A stretch of DNA of 64,000 bases from Forficula auricularia (GCA_024734495.1 JALMQS010000718.1:593925-657924); one strand, 5' to 3'. Shown: positions 43,081 through 55,149, counted from the first letter of the stretch. A program made the numbers and translations. The notes: a model not told the origin generated them from the letters alone.

Positions 43081-43630
43081 AACATTTATTTGAATTATAT
43101 TTTTACCCCACAACAAAAAATACAAAATTTTATGAATCATTTTTTTTAACGCTACACTATTTTCAATTTCCAATTGATAAATCGCCTAAATCTCGTCTAA
43201 AATATGTTTCAATTTATTATCCGAAAGCAAGCAAAAGGGATTCTAAATGTAAGGATAAACGAGGTGAGTTAGTCTTAAAGATTGCCACGTGGCAATCGAC
43301 GACAGCGCCAGATGAAATATTGCCCACTTTCGGTACAACGAGCATGTGATAAATTCCAGGACGTGGAAGGAAAGGCTTTTTTTTGAAGGGGGCGATCCCA
43401 GCCAGCCAGCCAGACAGCCAACCCCTAAGCATATATGGTAGATATATCCTCCCCTTCTGGCAAGGAGAGGGGAGACTTTTAGGCTTTAATCAAATTATAT
43501 CACTTTTCATTTCAAAATACTTACATAACGCACACACACACTCTCTTCTTATTAAAATTCAACAAAAAATTTAACAACACTCGTTTTGTTATTGATTTTT
43601 AACTGAAATTTATGAACATGGTTTTATTTA
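43081..43630. other. No gene; G+C-richer patch
   Basis: 43250-43480 has balanced composition with CAGCCAGCCAGCCAGACAGCC (43400-43421). No repeat partner or credible frame. Confidence 0.4.
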
Positions 43631-43632
43631 TA

Positions 43633-44408
43633 CACTGAAAAAACAATTTCTTTATAGTAGTAAATATATTGATAGAGTTGAGCATTTTTAATGAGCTCTT
43701 ATTTATTCTAAAGATATTTTATTAATAATCAAGATATATCGAAATCATTCCAAATATGACCAAATTTTTAGGTATTTAATCCAAATATATTTATATACTT
43801 GAGTGAACTATTTTATTCTATTAGATATCTCTTAATATTAAATAAATGTCTTGTTTACTTCTAGTAAAACCTCTTATTTTATATAAACGAAATGTCTTGT
43901 TATCATAAAAAACTTAGATTTCCTGCAAATAGTGATATCTTAATAATTAAGATATTAAAAAAAATTAACAAAAATTTTGTTTACATTATTAAATGATTTT
44001 TTTTTTTAATTTTAAAACCCACTATAAGATTATAAGAAATATTAATATATATTAAAATTAGATTACCTCGTAATTTAAATCCAAAATAATTAATTTAAAT
44101 TTTTATCTAATTAATTCAACCAAATGAATAATTAAAATAAATATTTATATAATTCATTTGATTGAATGAATATATATTCTACATCAAATGAATATACCTA
44201 ACCATCTTCTAGTCAGAAATAAATACCTATATTTATTATAAATAAAAAATATTCAAGTTTATATCATTTCTTGTCGTAATTACGTATTATTCCATTTAGA
44301 GTAAATACCCAACTATTAAATTTAACTATTCCACTATTTTACTCAAATAACAATATTTTCATAATTTACTTATTGGTGCTTGGTTCAAATAGCGGCATCT
44401 TAACTATT
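43633..44408. mobile_element. MITE with CACTGAAAAAAC left end, right end lost
   Basis: Left end CACTGAAAAAACAATTTCTT with TA outside; the body follows the 19618-21678 copy to GCGGCATCTTAACTATTAAT. The right end is replaced by a LINE fragment. Confidence 0.65.
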
Positions 44409-44414
44409 AATATA

Positions 44415-44660
44415 AAGAGAAAAGTGATAATCAGAGATATCAGAGAGGAGTTCAGGAATTCAAATAATAATCGAGTGGATAAGGTAAATAAAAGAAGAAT
44501 GGTATACACATGTAGGAAGAATGTCAAATGACAGAATATATTAGGCAAAATAATGAAAAACCATCCAGAAGGGAAAAGGAATAGAGGTCGTTCTAAAAAA
44601 AGATGGCCCGACGATCTGGTATAAACAGACCTGAGGTCTACAAAGGATGAAGAAGAAGAA
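44415..44660 (+). pseudogene. RTE-like LINE, last part of the ORF
   Basis: RIRDIREE-type segment, then EWYTHVGRMSNDRI and GRSKKRWPDDL in two frames, ending in GAAGAAGAAGAAG (44649-44661), the simple-repeat tail of RTE elements. The motif RGRSKKRW corresponds to RGRPRKRW in the 40025 element. Confidence 0.7.
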
Positions 44661-45142
44661 GATAATTACTCTTTATTAAAAGTTAAATTTAATGTTTAAT
44701 TTAATTGGAAATTTATTGTTTAATTTAATTTAATTAGAAGTTTATTATTTAATTTAATTAGAGTTTTATTGTTTGATTTAACTTAATTAGAAGTTTAGTG
44801 TTTAATTTAATTTAATTGAATGTTTAATGTCGAGAAATTTAAGGATTAATTCGAATTATTTATTTTGTTAATAAAATAAAAATACTAGAATAACAGAAGA
44901 GAATTGATTTTTATTAAACGATAAATAAAACCACAAAACAACCCTTTAGTTGCGAGTCAAATTCTATATTTGTATTTATTGATGTCAAGTGTGACGTCAT
45001 TTTACAAAAAGCCGATTGAGCATTTGACAAATACCATATTTTAGTTCTAAATTGATTGCCAAGTTTCATAAAAATCCGTTACCGAGTTATTAATTTGGTA
45101 AACATTTTATTTTCTCTTCTATTTAATATAGTTTATTTGGTA

Positions 45143-45398
45143 CACTGAAAAAACGATTTCTTTATAGTAGATATATTGATCGAGTTGAACATTTTTAATG
45201 AGCTCTTATTTATTCCAAAGATATTTTATTAATAATCAAGATATATCGAAATCTTAACTATTAATATTTCTAGAGTTGCTCCACGTAAATCATTTATTCA
45301 TAATGAATAGAGATCGATTTCGTCAAAATTAACTTCAGCATCTATTTACTATATATCAAATATAATTTCTTAACTATAAATATATCGTTTTTTCAGTG
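45143..45398. mobile_element. Short complete MITE (256 bp) with CACTGAAAAAAC termini
   Basis: CACTGAAAAAACGATTTCTT to ATATCGTTTTTTCAGTG, with TA on both sides (45141-45142, 45399-45400). Internally deleted relative to the 19618 copy. Confidence 0.75.
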
Positions 45399-46345
45399 TA
45401 TGGAGGACTCCGTATACGATCTCTAAATAGGGTAATTTTCACTTTATAATAATAAAGAAAAATAAATAATGATAAATTATTATTCTGAAAGAAACGAAAG
45501 AACATTTTTTGTAATTATTGTTGATATTCTTGAAGGTCTCTGATGGCTTCTTCCCGTATATTCGTAAGATTGCATTGTAAGTTAGGTGTGTACTCACGGG
45601 CGTCTTCAGACGTGTTTAATAAGTTTGAAATAGGTAGTTTTTAGAGACGAACTGGTAAGTTAATATTATAGAACGAGCTTTTCGTGCGTGCCTTTGGCAC
45701 GTCCTCGAAGCTCGGCCCTCCGGGCTGATGTCCTGGCGGGCAGCGTCTCGGTCCAAAAATTTTATTCCTCTTAAAAAACCACACTCCTAATGTATACCCG
45801 TAAACTACCGAAAATACATCGTCTCTTAAAAGTTTCGACTCTTTAATTTTTGAGTGGCGGGGGGGGGGGGGGTGGAATAATTATGAATATATTTAAATTT
45901 AAAATTTAAATTTCATTTTTCCTTTTCAAAACAAAAATAATGAAATGATTTATGAACTGCAAAAAATTCGCAGGCTGAATCATGGAAATTATTCAAATTT
46001 ACGCGGTTCAATTAATTTCATTAATTACAAAAAATATATTTAATGTTTCTTAATTTAAAGTCTTTTAGAGTCTTTCATTTCAAAATTCGAGTGCAAATTA
46101 AAATTATATTTCAAATTTGCCTGGTTAATGAAAATCAATTGGGCTGTCAGTTTAAAATCCGAACTGACAATTATATTTCAAATTTGCCTCGTTAATTAAT
46201 ATATATTCAATGTTTTTTAATTTAAAATCTATTGGTGTTTTTCCATTTTCATTCGAGTTCAAATGAATACAATATTATCTCGACACAAAGTCTAAATCAA
46301 AAATTTATAGTTTTAGTAATAGAAATCATGTTATAAATATTAATC
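45399..46345. other. No gene; G+C-rich hairpin segment at 45680-45745 and a G14 run
   Basis: CGTGCGTGCCTTTGGCACG and GGCCCTCCGGGCT form small hairpins inside an otherwise A+T-rich stretch. A G14 run is at 45858-45871. The rest has the repeated phrase ATATTTCAAATTTGCCT (46108, 46171). No coding. Confidence 0.4.
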
Positions 46346-46349
46346 TTAC

Positions 46350-46510
46350 ATTGGACTAGGGGTTAGAGCAGATGACCTTAGTTCAAGAGTTTGTAGGTTC
46401 GATTCTAGTCAAGAGGAGAGAAATTTCTCTTAGCGTTGTTACAAATTAATCTAGATCAATATATATAGTATTTGGATAAGGGACAAATTTTTTACATATT
46501 CTGGTGGCGG
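46350..46510 (+). repeat. tRNA-derived SINE-like sequence
   Basis: TTGGACTAG/CTAGTCAAG pairs as an acceptor-like stem around GGGGTTAGAGCAG (A-box-like) and GGTTCGATTCT (B box). A tRNA-unrelated body follows. No A-tail or TSD was identified. Confidence 0.45.
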
Positions 46511-46654
46511 TGTAATTGGAAGCCTAAATTAATTTTACCTTTGGGACAGCAACTCGAAAATTCTCCATCTTGGGTTTTATCAGCTTCAAAATGCATTGTT
46601 TATAATGTTTTCATATTGCATTCATTTTCTTGAGATAATGAGCTTCAATCTCGT

Positions 46655-46885
46655 TTTTAACCGACTTCAAAAAAGGAGCGGGTTCTCAATTCGACTGATT
46701 TTAGGGGACCCTTCAGTGATTTTTCGGAACTAGGGACTGCATTCTTCCCCACCTTGTATTATATATGTATGAAACAATCTATCATTATTATTATTGTAAA
46801 TACCGTGTAAATTCACATACATTTATTTATCTAAATTGTACCTACCTCAATAAAGGCTTAAATAAATAAATAAATAAACTTATAA
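46655..46885 (+). repeat. AACCGACTTC fragment followed by a LINE 3' tail
   Basis: 46655-46700 is the AACCGACTTCAAAAAAGG terminus. 46800-46878 reads ATCTAAATTGTACCTACCTC, an AATAAA signal and an (AAAT)n tail, typical for the 3' end of insect Jockey/CR1-type LINEs. Confidence 0.5.
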
Positions 46886-47017
46886 GATTTTAATTGAAAA
46901 GTTTTTGTTTTGCCGAGAGTAGCAGAATTGTTGATTCACAAAGAGAAACAAAGAGGTTGTCCTCTGCTTGATGCAAATAAACATACACACATATATCACT
47001 CACAAGAATTAGACAAT

Positions 47018-47252
47018 TTTTTTTTTTTTTTTTTTTTTTATAAATTTTATTAAACCAATTATTTTACATTAGTTAATGTATACATTGTATTTTTTGCTTC
47101 GATTCCGGAGATTACTTCTCCACCATCGAGTGTCCTTATTCATCTTTAGTCCTTGTTTTTAATAAGAGGAAAAATCTAATTAGATAAAAAAACCTCTTTT
47201 CCGATAATTATTTCAATTCCATTATTCCCCAATCAAGTCGATTGGTTTATAT
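47018..47252 (-). repeat. Retroposon-like repeat (215-bp family), minus strand
   Basis: T-run at the left, then TAAATTTTATTAAACCAATT, ending CCCAATCAAGTCGATTGG. Nearly identical to the reverse complement of 20962-21193. Confidence 0.65.
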
Positions 47253-47394
47253 CAATCCATCTCATCCTCCATTCCGCCATCATCATTATAGACAATTAAA
47301 GAAATCGCGGTAAATAATGGGTTCGAGCCTTATAGACCAAATGTTATTTAAAAAAATTGAAAAATCAACCCTGGAATCAATATATTCACAAAAG

Positions 47395-47905
47395 AATGAA
47401 AAAAAAAAGAAAATCCTAAGATAGTTCTCCCATATTATGGACAAATTTCGGAAAAATTAAAACAAAAAATGAAAAAAATTAGGGTTCAAAACAGTATTCA
47501 AAACTCCAATTACTCTAGGAAAAGATTTAGGTTCAAATAAAAAAGATAAATTACCAAATATAGAAAAAGAAGGGGCTTATAGTTTGAAATGCAAAGATTG
47601 CGAAGCGATCTATGTAGGGAAAACAGAGAGAAATCAGAAAATTCGATTAAATGAACATATTAGAGATTTTAAAAATAAAAAGAATGAAAACTCTTTTGCG
47701 GAACATTTAAATTCAAACAATCACTCTTTCCCAGAAGGAACAGGATTTAGATTAATAAAAGGAGAAAGAAACCCTAAATTAATTAGCGCAATTTAATCGT
47801 TAGAAATTTTGAAATCATTCAATAGAAATTCAAAACTTTGTTTGAACAACCAAATTGAATTATCAAATAGCAATTTGCTTAAGATGTTTGCTAACAAAAG
47901 ATAAA
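47395..47905 (+). pseudogene. PLE endonuclease domain fragment
   Basis: CCCATATTATGGACAAATTTC encodes the PYYG-type motif before the endonuclease, and after frameshifts KDCEAIYVGKTERNQKIRLN (GIY-YIG core with Tyr and Arg) and FAEHLNSNNHSF follow at 47590-47740. A stop at 47796 and frame changes break the rest, which still shows a serine/isoleucine-rich end like the 20190 fragment. Confidence 0.75.
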
Positions 47906-48215
47906 AGGAAAAAAGAAAAACAAACCCTTCCATTGTCAGCCTTTCTCTTTGTAAAACAAGGAGAAAGGAAAACATGGTTATATTTGAATGTGAACCAAAA
48001 GAATGTCTTTAGTTCTAAGCTGACCACCAGTGAATAAGGAACATCAAATTTTCAATATCCATACGATATTGACTCCATGAAAAACAACATTTATAAATAA
48101 AACTATAGTCTCAAACAAATAAATAATACAGATATATCATCTCGATATATATGTGTGTATGTTTATTTGCATCAAGCAGAGGACAACCTCTTTGTTTCTC
48201 TTTGTAATAAGATTT

Positions 48216-49140
48216 TATTTTTTATAAATATGTACCTACTACAAGTTCTAATGAATTTTCTACGTCCGATTATTTTGAAAAGGATTTTTGTAACGTTTGA
48301 AAATAAAATATATTTCTTTACTATAAGCTCTAAAAGATATTCTTGTAAATATAATTATTTTTCTTGGTATGAGGCAATTTAAGATTGTCTCGTATTACAC
48401 GGAAACTTGAACACCCGTTCGGGGGCTCTACTGTCATATACTTTGTAAGCCTTGAGCGAAGTCTGCCTTGAGTATTAATTGGATAGGGCAGCTAAAGATA
48501 AAGGCTGGGCCATATTTAGAGGAAAAATTGTCTCACACACACACACAATTTTAAAATACCATTTTTATCATCCATTTTCATTCTATCTGTTGAGTAATGG
48601 AAATAAAAAAAAGAATGAAGGAATTGTCGATATCAGAAACGTCCCCCTTCTCCCTCTCGTCATCCATTCCCATTGAAATGTCGCTTCAACAAATAAATAA
48701 ACCCCTCCCCCTATGGTCATTTCAGCTTCAAATGCAATAAATTGAGGCCGGCTCTCTTCGAAGGGTTCCTGCCGGGTCGTTTCACCCAGAACCCGCCATT
48801 CACCTAATTTAGATTTATCTCCCTTTAATTAAGAATGAGAACACGCCCCCTCCCCGCCCCCGCTCTCTTTTGTTACCCATGAAACTTTCTATTAAATAGA
48901 AATATACCTACGTAAACATAATAGAACTTGCATTGCATTCTATCCGTCTATCTAAACCCGAGAATTTTATTAGGTATTTAATTTACTTGAAAAAATAAAA
49001 ATATATAAGCTTTTTCATAAATGTAAATCAATGAGGTTGTCCTCTGCTTGATACAAATAAACACAAATATACGGGGTGAGATTTTTTATCTTAAGACAGT
49101 CTTATAATTCAAAAACAATGCATTATATGAAAAAAGTTCA
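48216..49140. other. No gene; G+C-richer stretch 48640-48880
   Basis: 48640-48880 includes GGCCGGCTCTCTTCGAAGGG and CCCCCTCCCCGCCCCCGC and has no repeat partner. One more CCTCTGCTTGAT repeat is at 49030-49075. The frame 48479-48676 is not credited. Confidence 0.4.
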
Positions 49141-49144
49141 TTTA

Positions 49145-50432
49145 TAAGGTTGGCAACTAAGTAATTGCGGATTTCACTCATAGATGGCTTCAGTTGAATT
49201 TTTAGGTTTGCTGGCGTAATCCAAATGTAAAACACATTTTGTTATTTGATAGTTGGCAATTCAGCTGTCAATCAGTAAAAAAAGTTTTTTGATCGGTTGC
49301 GTAGTTTTCGTTTGGCGTTCGTTGAAAAATGGAAAATCAAAAGGAACATTTTCGTCATATTTTGCTTTTTTATTTCCGCAAAGGGAAAAACGCATCGCAA
49401 GCTCACAAAAAGTTATGTGCTGTTTATGGCGACGAAGCCTTTAAAGAACGGCAGTGTCAAAATTGGTTTGCCAAATTTCGTTCTGGTGATTTTTCACTCA
49501 AAGATGAAAAACGCTCTGGTCGTCCAGTTGAAGTTGATGACGACATAATCAAAGCAATAATCGATTCGGATCGTCACAGTACAACACGTGAGATTGCAGA
49601 GAAGCTTCATGTATCACATACATGCATTGGAAATCACTTAAAACAACTTGGCTATGTTCAAAAACTCGATACACGGGTTCTTCACGAACTGAAAGAAACG
49701 CATTTAACGCAACGCATTAACAGCTGCGATTTGCTAAAGAAGCGTAATGAAAATGATCCATTTTTAAAACGACTGATAACTGGCGATGAAAAATAGGTTG
49801 TTTACAACAATATCAAGCGGAAAAGATCGTGGAGCAGGCCAGGTGAACCAGCTCAAACAACATCAAAAGCTGGTATTCATCAAAAGAAGGTTTTGTTATC
49901 AGTTTGGTGGGATTACAAAGGAATTGTTTACTTTGAACTCTTACCACCCAACCGAACGATCAATTCTGTTGTCTACATTGAACAACTAACGAAATTAAAC
50001 AATGCAGTTGAAGAAAAGCGGGCCGAATTGACAAATCGAAAAGGTGTTGTATTCCATCATGACAATGCAAGGCCACACACATCTTTGGTCACTTGGCAAA
50101 AATTATTGGAGCTTGGTTGGGATGTTTTGCCACATCCACCATATAGTCCTGACCTTGCACCATCTGATTACTTTTTATTTCGATCTTTACAAAACTCCTT
50201 GAATGGTAAAAATTTCAATAATGATGATGATGTCAAATCGTACCTGATTCAGTTTTTTGCTAATAAAAACCAGAAGTTTTATGAACGTGGGATTATGATG
50301 CTGCCTGAAAGATGGCAAAAGGTCATTGATCAAAATGGGCAATACATTACAGAATAAAGTTATTTAGTTCCATGAAAAAATTGTCTTTGATTTTCTAAAA
50401 AAAATCCGCAATTACTTAGTTTCTAATCCATA
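49145..50432 (+). mobile_element. Mariner transposon, nearly complete
   Basis: Left TIR AGGTTGGCAACTAAGTAATT (from 49147) and right TIR ending ATTACTTAGTTTCTAATCC (to about 50430) match with a few differences over about 28 bp; TA flanks both. It holds one transposase gene with a single premature stop. About 1.29 kb, the standard mariner length. Confidence 0.9.
49329..50357 (+). pseudogene. Mariner transposase with one nonsense codon
   Basis: The frame from ATG 49329 to TAA 50355-50357 is 342 codons, the normal mariner length (about 345), with one break: TAG at 49794-49796 where the family has the Trp of GDEKW. N-terminal helix-turn-helix (about residues 1-110, with SLKDEKRSGRPVEVDDD as the linker), ITGDEK with the first Asp, HHDNARPHTS with the second, and YSPDLAPSDYFLF with the third (D,D34D). 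TGG to TAG needs one G-to-A change. Upstream 155 codons and downstream 187 codons are otherwise intact. It looks like a mellifera/cecropia-type mariner. Confidence 0.9.
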
Positions 50433-51236
50433 TCAAGGGGGAAACTAAGATACGCTATTGTTTGTCGATCTAGAACAAGCTTTCAAGGGTATTTTAAGGT
50501 CAAGTTCTGTTTTTTAAATGGAAACCTATATATTTCTTTTCATATTCATAATCTACAAGAAAAACTGAACAACTTTCATAAGAACTATTTTTTTATCCAA
50601 CATCAAAAAAACAAAATATTAAATCAATTTTTAGATCTCAAAAAAATTGTAAAAATTATTTTTAACAATTATTCAACTTCTCCTCCTGGGTTTCGCAACC
50701 ATAAGTCTCCGAGTTACGAAATTCGAAATTTAAGCTCGATATAGGCTAGAAGGACTACAGCAAGCTTTTGGATGAAATCGTATCACCGGAAGTTGACATT
50801 TATATGAAAGATTTTTCATTTTTTTTTTTTAATTTTCTCAAAAACGGCACTATCGATTTTTTTTTAATTAGTGTATTTATCAAGTCTCGTGAGTAATTAA
50901 TAGTGTTTAAGTTTTAATCCGATTGAAATAAAGAAAGGGGGTGTAAATTAGGGGTCTCGCGATGATTTCAAATAAGTGATAATAAGAAAGTCGCAACACA
51001 CCAGTTGATTTAATTAAAAATACTTGATCTGTTATTTCTTATGGGTAGAAATATCCAATTGAATTTGATGGTAAATTTGTGCAAAATCTTTTCAAGTGAA
51101 ACTTTTTCAATACTCGAAACGTTTTTGGTAAAATTGTTTGTAAATATTTACAAAAATCGACTAAAACTAGGTACTTTGGAGTTTTTACAACATCAACATT
51201 TTAAATTTAGTAAAACTGATCCTATAGTCCAGGCAA
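50433..51236. other. A+T-rich spacer with a Helitron-like fragment
   Basis: 50690-50960 matches the inside of the Helitron-like element at 1200-1470 (CGCAACC, AGCTCGATATAGGCTAGAAGG, AAGAAAGGGGGTGTAAATTA). The open frame 51041-51322 has no domain. Confidence 0.5.
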
Positions 51237-52552
51237 ACGTGAAAAAATGGCATAAAAAGGAAATAATTCCCGGTAAAGATTTTATTGCTGGAATACCTTT
51301 ATTGGTACTCCAATATTACTAGCCTAAGTTTTTTCCCAAATCTGTGTTGTGGACATTTTTCTATGCGCCTTAAAATGAGAAAATTTCGGAGTTTTTTCAG
51401 TTTTTCTTAAATAACTCTAAAACGGCTTATCAAATCAATCAAATATTCATTAGATAAATTAAAGCTCTTTAGATTACCCGTAAAATGATAAAAATTTCAT
51501 CTATTTAGGTTCAGTAGAACCGGTACTAGAGCAAAAAAACAGCCCCTGTGACCACTTTTGAATATCCAGAAAACTCGTCTTTTTTCGATTTTCGCCATTT
51601 TGACCATGAAGGAGCACGTTTTCGACAAAGACGATTCCATACATTTTTAAACTAAATTAAATTTGCTACAATTTAAATAAAGTGTCATCTTAATTGGATA
51701 ATGGTAACATGAGCTTGAAGTTTTGAAAAAATGCAATTTTTTTCAAAAAACGAAGTTTTTCCTTCATAAAATGAAAACCACTCATCCTAGAAATTTAATT
51801 CCTATCTCATTCTCTAGTAAATTTTGTTGACTTAGACCACTTTTTTGATAAAATTCATTTTTTTGATTTAGATTTATAGATTTCCATGACGCTTTGGAGG
51901 ATTCGGATCATATCCTGTCCGGAAAATGTAGAATATCTATAAATCTAAGAATTTTATCAAAAAACCTGGTCCAAGTAAACGTTCAAGTAAATAAAATTTC
52001 CTAGAAAATGAAATAGAAATCAAGTTTCTAGGATGAGTGGTTTTCATTTTATGAAGGAAAACTGCGATTTTTTGAAAAAACCTCATGTTACCAATATTCA
52101 ATTAAGATAAAACTTGATTTAAATTGTAGCAAATTTAATCTAGTTTAAAAATGTATAGACTTATCTTTGTCGAAAACTTGCTCCTTCATGGTCAAAATGG
52201 GGAAAAATAAAAAAAATTACAAATTTAGGAATATTCAAAAGTGATCTCGGTGGCTGTTTTTTGACAGGCGCTACTACCTAAATAGATGAAATTGTTATTA
52301 TCTTACTCATAATTTAAAGAGCTTTAATTTATCTCATAAATATCTTTTTGATTTGATAAGCCGTTTTAGAGTTATTCAAGAAAAACTGAAAAAACTCTGA
52401 AATTTGCTCATTTTGAGGCGCGTAGAAAAATTTCAACAACACAGATTTGGGCGAAAACTTAGGGTAGTAATATTGGAGTACCAATAAAGGTATTCAAGCA
52501 ATAAAATCTTTACAGGGAATTATTTCCTGTTAAACTCGTAATTTGCCTGGAC
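51237..52552. mobile_element. 1.3-kb foldback element, copy 2
   Basis: Same family as 17396-18726: GTCCAGGCAAA at the left, TTTGCCTGGAC at the right, TA outside both. Arms about 51237-51870 and 51920-52552 are inverted copies with some divergence. Confidence 0.75.
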
Positions 52553-52835
52553 TACTAATTCTACTTAAAATTTTTTTGCAAAGATACCTCACATAAACCA
52601 TGAAAAAACAACATTTTTTTCAGCCCTTACCAAAATAATAGTTCTTTTAAAATTTTAATACTATTTTTTATTTTGTAGAATGTTAATAGGTACATTTATG
52701 ATAAACAGTCCCTAACCTTCTTACTAATTGATTTAATAAATTATCCAAAATGGGCTCCCCTGAATCTACGCAACTTATTTACAGAGTAGCGTAGAGTTAA
52801 TATAACTTCACGGGGTCTCCAATAGGATCGCTACT

Positions 52836-53585
52836 TTTTTTTTTTTTTTTTTTTTTTTAATGCAATTGAATGCAAGAAGGGGTGTACCAGTAAAGATGCA
52901 GCCCCTATGGATCTCGAAAGACCCTTGCATTACCGAAGAGAAGGGAAAGTTGATTAAGTGAGAGGGTGTAGACGTAGGTGTCTATGCACTCCGGTTTTGA
53001 ATGTTTGAATATTATATAGGTGCTGGGAAAGATGGGGGCTGGGAGAGAGTTCCAGTTCCTTGAAGTCATGGGAATATATGTATTTGCGAATGAAGTGGTC
53101 CGGCACTTTTCTAATTTGACCGCGAGAGACTGTTGGGAGTCGGCAAAACGCGTGCTACGTGCAAAGCATGCTTTGGGGGGAATTATTGATTTTATCTCAT
53201 CAGAGCACCGGCAGTGATAGTATCTATAGAAAAGGGAAAGGGCAGAGACATTTCTTCGATGAGCCAGCGAGTCGATGGAGTCGGTGTGGGTAGAATCGTC
53301 AATTAGCCTGACGGCTCGTTTCTGAATTGCATCCAGGTTAGCAAGAGAATATAGAATATTTTGAGGCTCCTCTCCATAGATGAGAGCCGTATTCGAGACA
53401 GGGACGGATTTGGGCCTTGTAGATAGTGAGAAGTTGTGGGGTTTGTAAAATCGCTTGGACCTGAATAAGAAGCCAATCTTCCTTGCTGCAGATTTTGCCA
53501 CAGAGGAGATGTGTTCATTCCAAGACGGGTCAGATGCGACAGAGGCGCCCAACATGGATACTATCGATGTATAAATACGTGGCCC
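52836..53585 (-). pseudogene. Non-LTR retrotransposon, 3' end with A-tail
   Basis: Minus strand: LGASVASDPSWNEHI, SAARKIGFLFRSKRFY, then AIQKRAVRLIDDSTHTDSID, LFYRYYHCRCSDE and NTYIPMTSRNWNSLP: the C-terminal part of a Jockey/CR1-like ORF2. Between HNF and DAIQ about 30 residues are out of frame because of two compensating indels. A 3' UTR of about 65 bp and an A-tail (T-run at 52837-52858 on the plus strand) follow. 5'-truncated. Confidence 0.85.
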
Positions 53586-53782
53586 TCTATTGGCCGTCTT
53601 TTTCCGGAAATTTGACAGATAAAACCACTTAACTATATATACTTTTTTATTATTATTATAATAATTATAATCTAGCTGTATAAGCAGTTACTAAGTAATT
53701 TGTTTCAGTCTTATATTTAAAATTTATACAGTTTCAATCAATAATTTTACATAATAGTTGATTTATTTTTAATATGTTTGTG

Positions 53783-54790
53783 ATTTTTTTTTTTTTTTAT
53801 AAATTTTATTAAACCAATTATTTTACATTAATTAATGTATACATTGTATTTTTTGCTTCGATTCCGGAGATTACTTCTCCACCATCGAGTATCCTTATTC
53901 ATCTTTAGTCCTTGTTTTTAATAAGAGGAAAAATCTAATTAGATAAAAAAACCTCTTTTCCGATAATTATTTCAATTCCATTATTCCCCAATCAAGTCGA
54001 TTGGATCTCACCTCCTCTCCCTCTCTCTCTCTGTTTGTGATATTATTAAACCAATTATTTTACATTAATTAATGTATACCTTGTATTTTAGCTTCGATTC
54101 CGGAGATTACTTCTCCACCATCGAGTGTCCTTATTAATCTTTAGTCCTTGTTTTTAATAAGAGGAAAAATCTAATTAGATAAAAAACCTCTTTTCCGATA
54201 ATTATTTCAATTCCATTATTCCCCAATCAAATCGATTGGTATCCTTCTTTCCTTTTCCTTCATCCCTCTCCCCTCTGTTTGTGATATTTTTTTTTTTTAT
54301 AAATTTTATTAAACCAATTATTTTACATTAATTAATGTATACCTTGTATTTTAGCTTCGATTTCGGAGATTGCTTCTCCACCATCGAGTGTCCTTATTCA
54401 TCTTTAGTCCTTGTTTTTAATAAGAGGAAAAATCTAATTAGATAAAAAAACCTCTTTTCCGATAATTATTTCAATTCCATTATTCCCCAATCAAATCGAT
54501 TGGTATCTCTCCTCCTCCATTCATCATCTCTGTTTGTGATATTTTTTTTTTTTTTTATAAATTTTATTAAACCAATTATTTTACATTAATTAATGTATAC
54601 CTTGTATTTTAGCTTCGATTCCGGAGATTGCTTCTCTACCATCGAGTGTCCTTATTCATCTTTAGTCCTTATTTTTAATAAGAGGAAAAATCTAATTAGA
54701 TAAAAAAACCTCTTTTCCGATAATTATTTCAATTCCATTATTCCCCAATCAAGTCGATTGGTATCCCATCTTCCGATCAATCATCCAATC
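53783..54790 (-). repeat. Four tandem copies of the 215-bp retroposon-like repeat
   Basis: Copies at 53783-54005, 54040-54240, 54288-54505 and 54541-54764, all minus strand, each T-run to GTCGATTGG (or ATCGATTGG), each followed by a different pyrimidine-rich piece of 25-40 bp and then TCTGTTTGTGATATT. The last motif also follows the fourth copy, and a shorter form precedes the first. Copy 2 lacks most of its T-run. The repeated flank could be one target used again and again, or a unit amplified in tandem. Confidence 0.75.
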
Positions 54791-54799
54791 TCTGTTTGT

Positions 54800-55145
54800 G
54801 ATATTTTTCTTTCTTCCTATTTATTTTATTTTTATTTTATTCGATATACGGGAGTTATCCCAGTTACAATATACATTTTTATAAAATAAACCAACAATTT
54901 AACAAAACCAAAATACTAACTTATAGTCTTAATTACCTTTATAGAGAAAAGTTTGCGAAATTTAACAGAATGTAATGCATTTATTTCTATTATAATTATA
55001 TTATTTCATTTAAATTGAGTAGGTAAACAATTATTTTTATAGAGAAATTTAACAGAACAAAAGTCACATTAATAGATAGATAAATAGTACACAGATAGAT
55101 ACATACAAGTGAAGCTAATACAAAGCATGTAATAATACAATACAA
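54800..55145. other. A+T-rich DNA, possibly a LINE 3' UTR
   Basis: Follows the stop of the LINE fragment below on the minus strand. Contains GATAGATAGATAAATAG near 55074. No other signal. Confidence 0.35.
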
Positions 55146-55149
55146 TCTA

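Larger units (their letters stand above)
46886..48215. mobile_element. PLE relic bracketed by inverted CCTCTGCTTGATGCAAATAAAC repeats
   Basis: The repeat at 46936-47000 and its inverse at 48123-48207 are the same as in the arms of the 10051-11190 palindrome. Between them lie a PLE endonuclease fragment and a later retroposon-like insertion (47018-47252). Confidence 0.5.
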
